Below, in pieces: positions 15,830 through 24,350 of a stretch of DNA of 27,633 bases (position 1 is its first letter; every line of letters begins with the position of its first letter). The position numbers and the translations under genes were made by a program. The DNA is taken from positions 1-27,633 of the forward strand of contig CAYZRX010000054.1 of assembly GCA_964480945.1 (NCBI GenBank), given 5' to 3'. The DNA is from VGWB01 sp964480945 (lineage in GTDB: Bacteria; Bacteroidota; Ignavibacteria; UBA10030). The notes under the pieces were generated by a model. It did no database searches, was not told the origin of the DNA, and worked only from the letters and a program-made list of their open reading frames with translations.

Positions 15830-17073
15830 AATCCTATAATTCGTTCGAAGTGGCTCAGCAGCAGGTCCTGGAAGCTGCGAAGCTGTTAAACCTGGATCAG
15901 GCGACGTGCGACCTCCTGATGTGGCCGCAGCGGGAGTACAAGTTCACCATGCCGGTCAAGATGGACAACGGTGAGGTCAAAATCTTCCACGGCTGGCGCA
16001 TACAGTACAATTACGCACGCGGCCCGGCGAAAGGAGGAATCCGCTTCCATCCCGACGAGACCGTCGATACGATTCGTGCGCTGGCCGGCTGGATGGCGTG
16101 GAAGTGCGCGGTCGTCGATCTTCCGCTTGGCGGCGGCAAAGGGGGAGTCGTGTGCGATCCCCGAAGGATGTCCCAGCGCGAGCTGGAAAACCTGTCACGA
16201 GCCTACGTCCGCGCGGTCGCCCAGCACATTGGGGTCGATCGCGATATCCCCGCTCCCGACGTGTACACGAATCCGCAGACCATGGCCTGGATGATGGATG
16301 AATACGAGACGATCCACGCCTTCCACCACACCGGCGTGCTGACCGACAAGCCGATGCAGATCGGCGGGACGGAGGGGCGGCGGGATGCGACCGCTCGCGG
16401 GGGCGTCATTAGCGTGCGCGAGGCGTGCAAGATCCTGGGTGTGGACCCCCATGGGTCGTACGCGATACAGGGGTTTGGGAACGCCGGGCAGCGCGCAGCG
16501 CTCCTCCATCAGGAGTTGCTGGGCGGAGGAAAGCTCATAGCAGCCTGCGACTCGCGCGGCGGGATCTACAATGCGGACGGCCTCAATCCCAAAGAGCTTG
16601 TGACGCACAAACTGAGGACGGGCTCCGTTGTCGGTTTCCCCGGGGCCAAGGCAATCCCTCGCGATTCTGTGCTGGAGCTCGATGTGAAGATCCTGTATCC
16701 GGCAGCTCTGGAAAATTCCATCAACGAGAACAACGTGCACAACATCAAGGCGAGCATCATTTGCGAGCTGGCCAATGGCCCGACGACCCCCGAGGCCGAT
16801 TTGATCCTTCACAAGAAAGGCGCGTACGTTATTCCTGATATCCTTGCAAGTGCGGGCGGCGTTACGGTCTCGTACTTTGAAATGGTGCAAGACAAGTATT
16901 CGTACTTCTGGGACGAGGAAACCGTGCATCAGCGGCTCGACCAGAAGATTACAAAGGCCTGTCAAACCGTTCAGGAAGCAATCAAGGACAAGAAGGTGCA
17001 CCCCCGGCTGGCTGCTATGGTTGTCGGCATCGCGCGAGTGGCTGAAGCCTGCAAGCTCCGGGGATGGGTCTAA
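15826..17073 (+). CDS. Glutamate dehydrogenase, archaeal/RocG-like type (GDH-3)
   Basis: 415 residues, the short form typical of archaeal and Gram-positive catabolic GDHs. Signatures: GPAKGGIRFHPDE, PLGGGKGGV with catalytic lysine 105, DRDIPAPDVYTN, a Rossmann GFGNAGQ followed by ACDSRGGIYN, LANGPTTPEAD and ASAGGVTVSYFE. It has no antenna and lacks the GdhA-type inserts, so it is clearly a separate subfamily from the other two GDHs here. It is the last gene of a three-gene coupled operon (12613-17073). Likely catabolic, feeding NAD(P)H and 2-oxoglutarate (inference from subfamily); coenzyme is not decidable from the motif alone. Confidence 0.95.
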   Translation: MKSYNSFEVAQQQVLEAAKLLNLDQATCDLLMWPQREYKFTMPVKMDNGEVKIFHGWRIQYNYARGPAKGGIRFHPDETVDTIRALAGWMAWKCAVVDLPLGGGKGGVVCDPRRMSQRELENLSRAYVRAVAQHIGVDRDIPAPDVYTNPQTMAWMMDEYETIHAFHHTGVLTDKPMQIGGTEGRRDATARGGVISVREACKILGVDPHGSYAIQGFGNAGQRAALLHQELLGGGKLIAACDSRGGIYNADGLNPKELVTHKLRTGSVVGFPGAKAIPRDSVLELDVKILYPAALENSINENNVHNIKASIICELANGPTTPEADLILHKKGAYVIPDILASAGGVTVSYFEMVQDKYSYFWDEETVHQRLDQKITKACQTVQEAIKDKKVHPRLAAMVVGIARVAEACKLRGWV

Positions 17074-17074
17074 C

Positions 17075-17104
17075 CATCCGCGGCCAAGCCTTCGGCTCCG
17101 GATG
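17075..17104 (+). terminator. Nested hairpin after GDH-3, no T-tract
   Basis: CATCCG (17075-17080) pairs with CGGATG (17099-17104). Inside it AGCC-TTC-GGCT (17087-17097) forms a second stem with a triloop. It begins right after the GDH-3 stop. A run of T is missing, so it may be an mRNA 3' end stabiliser rather than an intrinsic terminator. Confidence 0.35.
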
Positions 17105-17178
17105 TCTCTCATCCTTCATTGCGATCCGTTCACTAAAACGTCCAACCTTCAACCTATTTCACGTTAGCGGGGTATACT

Positions 17179-19203
17179 ATGAGACGCTTCGTTCTTCTGT
17201 ACACACTTGTTCTCGTCGCGAGCGTTGCACTTGGCCAAACCAAGCACGCGATCACCTTCGATGACTTCATCAGCCTGGGACGGGCGTCTGATCCACAGAT
17301 CTCGCCCGACGGCAAGATGATCGCCTTCGTCATCAACTATCAGAATAAGACGGAGAACAGGGGCAACAGCAACATCTATCTGATTCCGGCGGACGGTGGC
17401 GAGATGAGACAGCTCACCGTGGCCAAAGGAGCGAACTATAATCCCCGGTGGATGCCCGATGGCAAATCGATAGCCTTTGTCTCGACGCGCGACGGCGAAG
17501 CCCAGATTTGGTCGATCTCCGTGGTCGGCGGGGAGGCCCGGAAAGTATCGTCGCTCTCGACCGGCATCTCCGATCTCCAGGTCTCTCCGGATGGTAAGTG
17601 GTATGCGTTCGATTCCGAGGTCTTTCCCGATTGCCCGAACGACGACTGCAACCAGAAGCGCAACGAAGAGATGGAGAAAAGCAAGGTGAAGGCGAAGATC
17701 TTCGACAAGCTGCCGTACAGGGTGTGGAACGCCTGGAAGGATGGCAAGAGGAACCATACTTTGGTTCTCTCCACTGCCGGCGGCGCGGCGATCGACCTGA
17801 CGCCGGGGGACAACGATTCACCGCCGATCGATCTGGGAGGGAACTGGGATTTTGCGTTTTCGCCCGATGGCAGGGAGCTTGCCTTCACACGCAATCCCGA
17901 CCTGATGGTCGTTACGAGCACGAATAACGAGATCTATGTCGTCCCTGTAACCGGCGGCACTCCCAAGAACATCACGGAGAACCCGGCCGATGACTGTCAG
18001 CCGCTCTACTCGCCCGACGGCCGGTACATCGCCTATCTGCGCATGCAGCGTCCGGGCTTCGAGGCGGACCAGAAGCAGCTCGTGCTCTACGAGCGCGCAA
18101 CCGGCAAACGGATCGACCTCACGGAAGGGTTCGACTACAGCCTGAACGAGGTGGCGTGGTCGCCGGACTCGAGAACGATCTACTTCAACGCGGACGACAA
18201 AGGAAATGAGACCATTTTCAAAATCACGGTGGCGACGAAGAAAATCGAAGCGCTCGCGGACAAAGGGTACAATCAGTCGATCCGCGTCACGCCCGATGGC
18301 AAATCGATCGTGTTTCTGAAGGAATCGATCAACCAGCCTGCCGAGCTCTACCGACTCGACAGCGACGGGAGCAACCTCAAGAAGCTTTCCTCCATCAATG
18401 ATGAGAGGATCGCCAAACTCGATATGAACTCGAAGGAGGACTTTTGGTTGAACGGCGCGGGCGGCACGAAAGTCCACGGCTTTCTCGTCAAGCCGCCGGC
18501 CTTCGACGCTTCGCAAAAGTACCCGATGATCTTCCTTATTCATGGGGGTCCGCAGGGACAGTGGGGTGATCAGTTCCATTATCGCTGGAACGTGCAGATG
18601 TTTGCCTCCCGCGGGTATGTCGCTGTCCTCGTTAACCCGCGTGGAAGCACAGGGTACGGCCAGAAATTCACCGACGAGATCAGCCGCGACTGGGGAGGGA
18701 AGGTCTATGAAGACCTCATGAAAGGAGTGGATTACGTCGTCAAGTCCTACCCGTTCATTGACGGAACGAGGATAGCCGCTGCGGGGGCATCGTACGGAGG
18801 GTATATGATCGATTGGATCGAGGGCCACACGGACCGGTTCAAGTGCCTCGTCTCGCACGACGGAGTTTTCGAGCCGGTCAGTATGTATGGGGCGACCGAG
18901 GAGCTCTGGTTCCCTGAGTGGGAGTTTGCCGGGACTCCGTACAAGAATCCCCAGCTCTACCAGCGCTGGTCACCGCTCGCTTCCGCCTCCAAATTCAAAA
19001 CGCCCATGCTGGTCATCCACGGTCAGCAGGACTTCCGCGTGGATGTCAGCCAGGGCTTCCAGCTCTTCACCGCCCTTCAGAGGCAGGGGGTCAAGTCGAA
19101 GATGCTCTACTTTCCCGATGAGAGCCACTTTGTCCTGAAGCCGGCCAACGCCGAGCTTTGGTACAAGACAGTATTAGACTGGATCGACGAAAACACGAAG
19201 TAG
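17179..19203 (+). CDS. Exported S9 family peptidase, DPP-like (beta-propeller plus alpha/beta hydrolase)
   Basis: 674 residues. A signal peptide (MRRFVLLYTLVLVASVALGQ) precedes a TolB/WD40-type beta-propeller with repeated SPDGK/SPDGR blades. A C-terminal alpha/beta hydrolase carries the triad S538 (GASYGGY), D618 (GQQDFRVD) and H650 (DESHF). HGGPQGQWGD is the oxyanion region typical of S9B/S9C enzymes. Family role: removal of dipeptides or acylated residues from oligopeptide N-termini, here in the periplasm. No good ribosome-binding site is visible before the ATG, but the signal peptide fixes the start. Its 3' end faces a minus-strand gene 80 bases away. With the other peptidases here it suggests peptide use as a nutrient. 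Confidence 0.92.
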   Translation: MRRFVLLYTLVLVASVALGQTKHAITFDDFISLGRASDPQISPDGKMIAFVINYQNKTENRGNSNIYLIPADGGEMRQLTVAKGANYNPRWMPDGKSIAFVSTRDGEAQIWSISVVGGEARKVSSLSTGISDLQVSPDGKWYAFDSEVFPDCPNDDCNQKRNEEMEKSKVKAKIFDKLPYRVWNAWKDGKRNHTLVLSTAGGAAIDLTPGDNDSPPIDLGGNWDFAFSPDGRELAFTRNPDLMVVTSTNNEIYVVPVTGGTPKNITENPADDCQPLYSPDGRYIAYLRMQRPGFEADQKQLVLYERATGKRIDLTEGFDYSLNEVAWSPDSRTIYFNADDKGNETIFKITVATKKIEALADKGYNQSIRVTPDGKSIVFLKESINQPAELYRLDSDGSNLKKLSSINDERIAKLDMNSKEDFWLNGAGGTKVHGFLVKPPAFDASQKYPMIFLIHGGPQGQWGDQFHYRWNVQMFASRGYVAVLVNPRGSTGYGQKFTDEISRDWGGKVYEDLMKGVDYVVKSYPFIDGTRIAAAGASYGGYMIDWIEGHTDRFKCLVSHDGVFEPVSMYGATEELWFPEWEFAGTPYKNPQLYQRWSPLASASKFKTPMLVIHGQQDFRVDVSQGFQLFTALQRQGVKSKMLYFPDESHFVLKPANAELWYKTVLDWIDENTK

Positions 19204-19283
19204 AAGGATTGCGAGTGGCGCCGCGCCGTCGCAGGAGGATTCCCGACGGCAGTATTTTGTCCGGCCGAGCCGACGAGACCCTT

Positions 19284-19700
19284 TCAGCCCTCTGGAGCGT
19301 GCTTCAGGTATTCCATGTAGAAAAGGGCGCAGAGTTTGCGGACCCGCCGGCTCTCGTCGAATCGGGCAGCTTGCCTGACGGCGTTGATGCCGATCGGATC
19401 GCCGATCTTGTAAAGAGACAGAGCCGCGACGATTCGAGCGCGTTCATCCCTGTCGTTCTTCAGCATCTCCATCAGGGCCGAGACCGCCTTCTCGGACCCG
19501 ATGTCGCCCGCATGCATCGCGGCACTTGTCCGCAAACCGAGATTCTGCGACCGGATGCCTATGAGGAGATTGGCTTCCGCCACAGCCTTGTTGAACACCG
19601 GGCGAACGTCCTTCTTGTCTTTCGTGCTGCCGGCCGGCGAAGGCGACGGGAACACGCCCATCAGGATGAAAGCCAACGCCACCAACACTTTGTGTCTCAT
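19284..19700 (-). CDS. Exported HEAT-repeat-like protein
   Basis: 138 residues from the ATG complement at 19700, preceded by GAGGAGGG on the minus strand; a longer frame reaching 19781 lacks such a site. A signal peptide (MRHKVLVALAFILMGVFPSPSPAG) is followed by helical repeats of HEAT type: two helices around EKAVSALMEMLKNDRDERAR, then IVAALSLYKIGDPIGINAVRQAA. These are scaffold repeats for protein binding; no catalytic residues are seen. It is the only clear minus-strand gene in the window, convergent with the S9 peptidase and divergent from the histidine phosphatase. Partner unknown. Confidence 0.8.
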   Translation of the reverse strand: MRHKVLVALAFILMGVFPSPSPAGSTKDKKDVRPVFNKAVAEANLLIGIRSQNLGLRTSAAMHAGDIGSEKAVSALMEMLKNDRDERARIVAALSLYKIGDPIGINAVRQAARFDESRRVRKLCALFYMEYLKHAPEG

Positions 19701-19931
19701 ACGTCCCTCCTCTCGATCGTTAGCTCGAAAAGCTGATGAACCCTCGACCCCTCCAACGGCTTCGAAAGAGTCTTCGGACACTCCCGAGCCCTCGTTGGTG
19801 TTCTACTGTATACGACGCCGGGAACGGTGAATGGTTGATGCAGAGGGACTAAAGTGGCGGTGAGGATGACGAATCAGTCGTTGGGAGGGACAGGATCTTG
19901 GCGAGGCTGCCGAAGGCCCGATCAGAGATGG

Positions 19932-19960
19932 TTGACATTCGGGGCCGTGTATCATACATT
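19932..19960 (+). promoter_or_regulatory. Sigma-70-type promoter for the histidine phosphatase gene
   Basis: TTGACA (19932-19937), a 17-base spacer and TACATT (19955-19960). Start of transcription would be near 19967, giving a leader of about 30 bases before ATG 19998. It lies in the divergent gap between the HEAT-repeat gene and the phosphatase gene. Confidence 0.7.
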
Positions 19961-19997
19961 TGGAGCCAATAAGGGGGGAATACTCACGGAGGGAAAA

Positions 19998-20582
19998 ATG
20001 AAGAGACTGGACAACCAGCTGCACAGGACGGCTCCGGGAGCTGCTCGGGCGAACCGCCGACTCTGGTTCTTCCTCGCGCTGCTTGCTGCCTGCTGCATCC
20101 CGGCATCGACATTCGCGCAGAGAGCGACGACGATCGTCATCGTCCGGCACGCGGAGAAGGACACCATGCAGTACGACCCGCCCCTCACGGAAGCAGGACG
20201 GGAGCGTGCGGCCGCTCTCGCGCACGTCTTGAAGGATGCGGGGATACAGGCTATCTACACGACGCAGTACATTCGCACACAGCAAACAGCCCAGCCGCTG
20301 GCGGACGAGCTCGGTCTCAAGCTTCAGATCATCCATGCTGATGCGGATCATCTCGCGTCGTACGTCCGCACCGTCATCGGAAGGGCGGAGAAGGAGCACG
20401 GAGGAGGGCGAGTCCTTGTCGTCAGCCACGGAAATGTGATCCCCCTGCTTCTGAAGGAGCTCGGCACCGTCAAGGATCTTACGCTTGGGGATACGGAGTA
20501 CGACAATCTCTTCGTCGTTACCAGGTTCTCGACAGGAAAAGCGCAGCTCCTGCGGCTGAGATTTGGCCAACCGGCACCTTGA
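19998..20582 (+). CDS. Exported histidine phosphatase family protein
   Basis: 194 residues from ATG 19998, which has GGAGGG at 19988-19993 and lies just after a good promoter; an in-frame ATG at 19854 would start upstream of that promoter. A basic N-terminus and a hydrophobic stretch ending ASTFAQ act as a signal peptide or anchor. The phosphatase core has VIVRHAEKD with phospho-accepting H51 (RHA instead of the common RHG) and VSHGN with H144, plus TEAGRERA and TTQYIRTQQTA. Family role: phosphomonoester hydrolysis through phosphohistidine; substrate unknown. It is probably cotranscribed with the oligopeptidase B gene, 64 bases on. Confidence 0.88.
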   Translation: MKRLDNQLHRTAPGAARANRRLWFFLALLAACCIPASTFAQRATTIVIVRHAEKDTMQYDPPLTEAGRERAAALAHVLKDAGIQAIYTTQYIRTQQTAQPLADELGLKLQIIHADADHLASYVRTVIGRAEKEHGGGRVLVVSHGNVIPLLLKELGTVKDLTLGDTEYDNLFVVTRFSTGKAQLLRLRFGQPAP

Positions 20583-20646
20583 TTTGCTCATCTCCTGCCC
20601 GTTTCCTCGCTGCACCGTGACCAGCAAGGAGGTTGCGAAGAGAACG

Positions 20647-22752
20647 ATGAAGGCCCTGACATTTGTTTCGATGGGATTTATGATGATGAACGTAGCGGAA
20701 GCGCAGATGAAATCCGAGCTCCCCGAGCCGCCGGTCGCGAAAAAGATCGCGAAGGTGGATACGATGCACGGCGACGTTCGGGTGGATAATTACTACTGGC
20801 TGCGCGAGAAGACCAACCTCGAGGTTCTCGCCTATCTTGAAGACGAGAACAGGTACACCGAGGCGATGATGGATCCCCTCCGGGGCCTCCAGGAAACTAT
20901 CTACAAAGAGATCATCAGCCGCATCAAGCAGACGGATCTGAGCGTGCCGTACAAGCTCGGTGACTATTGGTGCTACACGCGTACGGAGGAAGGGAAGCAG
21001 TACCCTGTCTACTGCCGCAAGCGGGGGACGATGGACGCGGCCGAGCAGATCACGCTGGACCTGAATGAGCTCGCAACGGGACACAAATTCCTCGGGTTAG
21101 GCGTCTATCAGATCAGTGATGACGGGAACCTGTTGGCCTATTCCGTCGATACGACGGGCTTCAGACGGTACCAGCTCAACGTGAAGGATCTGCGAACCGG
21201 GAAGGTTTTTCCGGATTCCATCGGTCAGGTGAATGCAGCCGTCTGGGCGGCGGATAACAAGACTCTCTTCTACGTCAAAGAGGACCCGGCCAAGCGGCCG
21301 TATCGGTTCTATCGTCACGTCCTCGGTGCAGCCAACGACGATCTCCTCTACGAAGAACGGGACGAACTGTACCGTATCTGGACGTACCGCTCCAGCGACA
21401 AGAAACTGATTTTCCTCCAGGCCTCGAGCTCCATCACCGACGAGGCACAGTATCTGCCGAGCGATCAGCCTTTCGGCGCGTTCAGGATGCTGTATGCGAG
21501 GGAGGTCGGGCACGAGTATTCCGCGGACCATCGTGAAGGGTTCTTCTATGTCCGAACAAACAAGCAAGCGAAGAACTATCGGCTTGTGACAGCCCCCAAT
21601 GCGGATCCGTCCATGCAAAACTGGAGGGAGCTTCTTCCGCATCGTCCCGAGGTGAAACTGGAAGGGGTGTCGCTCTTCAAGAACCACGCCGTCTTCACCG
21701 AGAGGGGAGGCGGGCTCATACGCTTCGTTGTTCTGGATTTCCGCACGAACGCCTCGAGGACTGTGGAATTCCCCGAGCCCGTGTATTCTGCCTATCCCTC
21801 GGCCAATCCGGAGTACAACACCGCTGTCTTTCGCTACAGCTACCAATCGCTTATTACCCCGAGCTCTATCTACGACTACGACATGGACGCCGGGAAAAGC
21901 ACGCTCCTGAAACAGACCGAGGTGCTCGGCGGGTACGATCCGAACCTCTACTCCTCTGAGCGCCTGTACGCGCGGGCGCCCGACGGAGTGAAAGTCCCTA
22001 TCTCGATCGTCTACAAAAAAGGGCTGAAGCGCGATGGCTCGAATCCGCTTCTTCTGTACGGCTACGGTGCATACGGGGCGCCGATGCCGGCGGCCTTCTC
22101 CGTCCCGCGGTTGAGCCTGCTGGGCCGGGGTGTGGTGTTCGCTTTGGCGCACATCCGCGGGGGTGGCGAACTCGGCGAGGAGTGGCGGGAGGATGGGAGG
22201 ATGATGAAGAAGAAGAACACGTTCACGGACTTCATCGCGTGCGCCGAGTTTCTTATCCAAGAGAAATTCTCCTCGAAGGAGAAGCTCGCGATCCAGGGTG
22301 GAAGCGCGGGTGGCTTGCTCGTCGGCGCTGTGCTCAATATGCGGCCGGATCTCTTCAAGGTTGCTCATCTGGCCGTGCCGTTCGTCGATGTCGTCAATAC
22401 GATGCTCGACGAGTCGCTGCCGCTCACGGTAGGGGAATTTCTTGAATGGGGAAATCCGAAAAAGAAGGATGACTACGAGTATATCAAATCCTACTGCCCC
22501 TACACGAATATCGCAGCCAAGGCGTATCCGGCGATGCTGATCACGACGTCTCTGAACGACAGCCAGGTGATGTACTGGGAGCCTGCAAAGTATACGGCGA
22601 AATTGCGCGCGATGAGGACCGACAAGAATCCCTTCCTGTTGAAAGTCAATATGGGGGCTGGTCACGGCGGTTCCTCAGGGCGCTATGATGCGTACAAGGA
22701 GCAAGCGTTTAATTACGCGTTTCTCCTCGGCCAGCTCGGGATTTCGAGGTAG
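20647..22752 (+). CDS. ptrB: Exported oligopeptidase B (S9A)
   Basis: 701 residues from ATG 20647, chosen because it begins a clean signal peptide (MKALTFVSMGFMMMNVAEAQ). AAGGAGG at 20626-20632 is rather far (14 bases). The N-terminal propeller carries the DNYYWLREKTN motif. The catalytic domain has GYGAYGA, HIRGGGELG, KKKNTFTDF, S553 (GGSAGG), D638 (LNDSQV) and H673 (GAGHGGSSGR), all in the order and context of E. coli PtrB. Known activity: cleavage of short peptides after Arg or Lys. E. coli PtrB has no signal peptide, so the export signal places this one in the periplasm or envelope. Confidence 0.93.
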   Translation: MKALTFVSMGFMMMNVAEAQMKSELPEPPVAKKIAKVDTMHGDVRVDNYYWLREKTNLEVLAYLEDENRYTEAMMDPLRGLQETIYKEIISRIKQTDLSVPYKLGDYWCYTRTEEGKQYPVYCRKRGTMDAAEQITLDLNELATGHKFLGLGVYQISDDGNLLAYSVDTTGFRRYQLNVKDLRTGKVFPDSIGQVNAAVWAADNKTLFYVKEDPAKRPYRFYRHVLGAANDDLLYEERDELYRIWTYRSSDKKLIFLQASSSITDEAQYLPSDQPFGAFRMLYAREVGHEYSADHREGFFYVRTNKQAKNYRLVTAPNADPSMQNWRELLPHRPEVKLEGVSLFKNHAVFTERGGGLIRFVVLDFRTNASRTVEFPEPVYSAYPSANPEYNTAVFRYSYQSLITPSSIYDYDMDAGKSTLLKQTEVLGGYDPNLYSSERLYARAPDGVKVPISIVYKKGLKRDGSNPLLLYGYGAYGAPMPAAFSVPRLSLLGRGVVFALAHIRGGGELGEEWREDGRMMKKKNTFTDFIACAEFLIQEKFSSKEKLAIQGGSAGGLLVGAVLNMRPDLFKVAHLAVPFVDVVNTMLDESLPLTVGEFLEWGNPKKKDDYEYIKSYCPYTNIAAKAYPAMLITTSLNDSQVMYWEPAKYTAKLRAMRTDKNPFLLKVNMGAGHGGSSGRYDAYKEQAFNYAFLLGQLGISR

Positions 22753-22845
22753 CACAGCAGAATCGACCCCCGCAGAGAGCGTGGATCGACCGGGAGACAA
22801 GTTCCCCTGAGTCTCTTTCCACTCAACACCAATAAAGGAGGAGTT

Positions 22846-23355
22846 ATGCAGCCCGTACAACCAATGCCGCCCATCCAGCCTCCGCAACCGGCCCCGGTGC
22901 AATACGCCGGCTTCTGGAGACGGTTCGTTGCTTATCTCATCGATAGCATCATCATCGGCGTGGTCTCTTGTCTCGTGCTCATTCCTGTCTTCGCAGTCCT
23001 GGGGATCGGGATCGGACTGGGTGGCTTAGAGGAGGAAGAGGCCGCGGGATTCATCCTCGCGCCGATCATCGGTTTTATGTTGTTCGCGGGCCTCGTGCTG
23101 GCCGTTGCCGAGTGGCTCTATTTTGCGCTCATGGAATCCTCGAATAAGATGGCGACGTTGGGCAAGATGGCCATCGGGATCAAGGTCACGGATCTCAACG
23201 GCAACCGGGTCACCTTTGGCCGGGCGACGGGTCGGTACTTCGGAAAGATTCTCTCCGGCATGATTTTCATGATCGGCTACATCATGGCAGGCTTCACGGA
23301 GAAGAAGCAGGCACTCCACGACATGATCGCGAGTTGCCTCGTCGTGATGAAGTAG
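22846..23355 (+). CDS. RDD family integral membrane protein
   Basis: 169 residues. A Pro/Gln-rich N-terminus is followed by the RDD signature: FWRRFVAYLID (Arg and first Asp) and ALHDMIASCLVV near the C-terminus (second Asp). Three hydrophobic segments lie at about 26-57, 69-92 and 130-150, and LGKMAIGIKVTDLNGNRVTF is the conserved cytoplasmic loop. AAAGGAGGAG precedes the ATG. RDD proteins are small inner-membrane proteins, some linked to ion transport; the specific role here is not known. Confidence 0.9.
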   Translation: MQPVQPMPPIQPPQPAPVQYAGFWRRFVAYLIDSIIIGVVSCLVLIPVFAVLGIGIGLGGLEEEEAAGFILAPIIGFMLFAGLVLAVAEWLYFALMESSNKMATLGKMAIGIKVTDLNGNRVTFGRATGRYFGKILSGMIFMIGYIMAGFTEKKQALHDMIASCLVVMK

Positions 23356-23764
23356 CAGAGATGGCTCTTTCAGCACGCTGTTCCCGGAGATCACCAACCA
23401 GCTCGAAGTCGACGAGGGGGACCAGTCCACGTTGGGGGACATCGGCGTTCCTGTCGGCTCGGACCGTGAAGCAGCTCCGTCGGATCATCGACTCATTCTG
23501 AGGGAAGACGGTCTTCCTTTGTCAAGAGAAGGAATGCCGACCGCGATCTGATAGGACGAGGCGCCCTGTTAGTTTTACCTGATGAGGTAATTTTTTCCTC
23601 TTCTGGACAAAGAGTGGCGACCGTGTGGCCAATTTGAGCTTGGAAACCAAGGCGCTGATTGTACGAAGGGACGGCACATCTTTTGAAATTCCGAGACCCG
23701 GCGGGGACTCTGCAGTATCGTTCTTTTGGGGGAGAACTCCTGAAATGGATCATGGAGGCGGCCA
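23356..23764 (+). other. 409-base intergenic region, no supported gene
   Basis: A plus-strand frame at about 23360-23550 is open without a start (reads GSFSTLFPEITNQLEVDEG onward) and could be a gene remnant, but matches nothing I know. A near-perfect palindrome GGAAGAC-G-GTCTTCC lies at 23503-23517 without a T-tract. Upstream of the pilin-like gene there is GGAGG at 23754-23758. No confident promoter. Confidence 0.4.
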
Positions 23765-24151
23765 ATGGGTTCGCAGCAGTTGTTGTTTGTCATCCTGGGT
23801 GTGATCATCATCGGTATCGCCATTATCGCGGGCATCAGCATGTTTGGCGCCCAGGGCGTTGCCACCAATCGCGATTCAATCATCAGTGATCTGAACGAAC
23901 TTGCCGCACACGCATACCAGTTCCGCGGCAGGCTTCGCGCGATGGGAGGCGGCCAGGGTGATTACAGCACCTTCACAATCCCCGCCATCTTGGAGCACAA
24001 CAACGATGCCACTTACTCGATCCAGAATGCGTCGCCGAACAGCTTGACGTTCCTTGCCATCTCCGCCGTTAATCCGTCGAACACTGTCATCGTGACGATC
24101 GACAGCGACGGGAAGCTCGCAGACTGGACCTTCTCCGGCGATTTCCAATGA
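23765..24151 (+). CDS. Small pilin-like single-span protein
   Basis: 128 residues. The start is fixed by GGAGG at 23754-23758, 6 bases before ATG. A very short N-terminus (MGSQQ) leads into a long uninterrupted hydrophobic helix (LLFVILGVIIIGIAIIAGISMF). A soluble domain then ends in beta-type strands (VIVTIDSDGKLADWTF). This resembles type IV pilin-like proteins processed after a Gly at residue 2, but the glutamate at mature position 5 typical of major pilins is absent. An alternative is a simple N-anchored periplasmic protein. It stands alone, without visible pilus assembly genes nearby. Confidence 0.65.
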   Translation: MGSQQLLFVILGVIIIGIAIIAGISMFGAQGVATNRDSIISDLNELAAHAYQFRGRLRAMGGGQGDYSTFTIPAILEHNNDATYSIQNASPNSLTFLAISAVNPSNTVIVTIDSDGKLADWTFSGDFQ

Positions 24152-24350
24152 CTTTTGACGCGTCCCCTTTCCTCAGACGTCAAGTCCTCCCACGTACTAC
24201 CGGGAACTGATTCTCACCGAATCCCATTCTCCCGTTCTAGATTGGCCGTCGCTCTCCCCTTCGATTGCTTTTGAAGCTTTCCGTCGATAGCTTTACACAC
24301 CGCAATTCACCGTTCTCTCATCTTACTGCCCTGAAACCGGATCTTCAGCC

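Noticed and set aside
17173..17178. TATACT box directly before ATG 17179
   Set aside because: As a -10 element it would start transcription inside the signal peptide codons, so it cannot serve this start; probably chance.
19158..19736. Plus-strand 192-codon frame
   Set aside because: It begins inside the S9 peptidase gene and runs antisense to the HEAT-repeat gene, which has a signal peptide and a strong ribosome-binding site.
23361..23498. 45-codon ATG frame after the RDD gene
   Set aside because: No ribosome-binding site, Ser/Arg-rich chance-like composition and no domain.
23673..23686. Sigma-54-like GG-N10-GA upstream of the pilin-like gene
   Set aside because: The -12 dinucleotide is GA rather than GC and the flanks match poorly; pilin genes often use sigma-54, but this match is too weak to claim.
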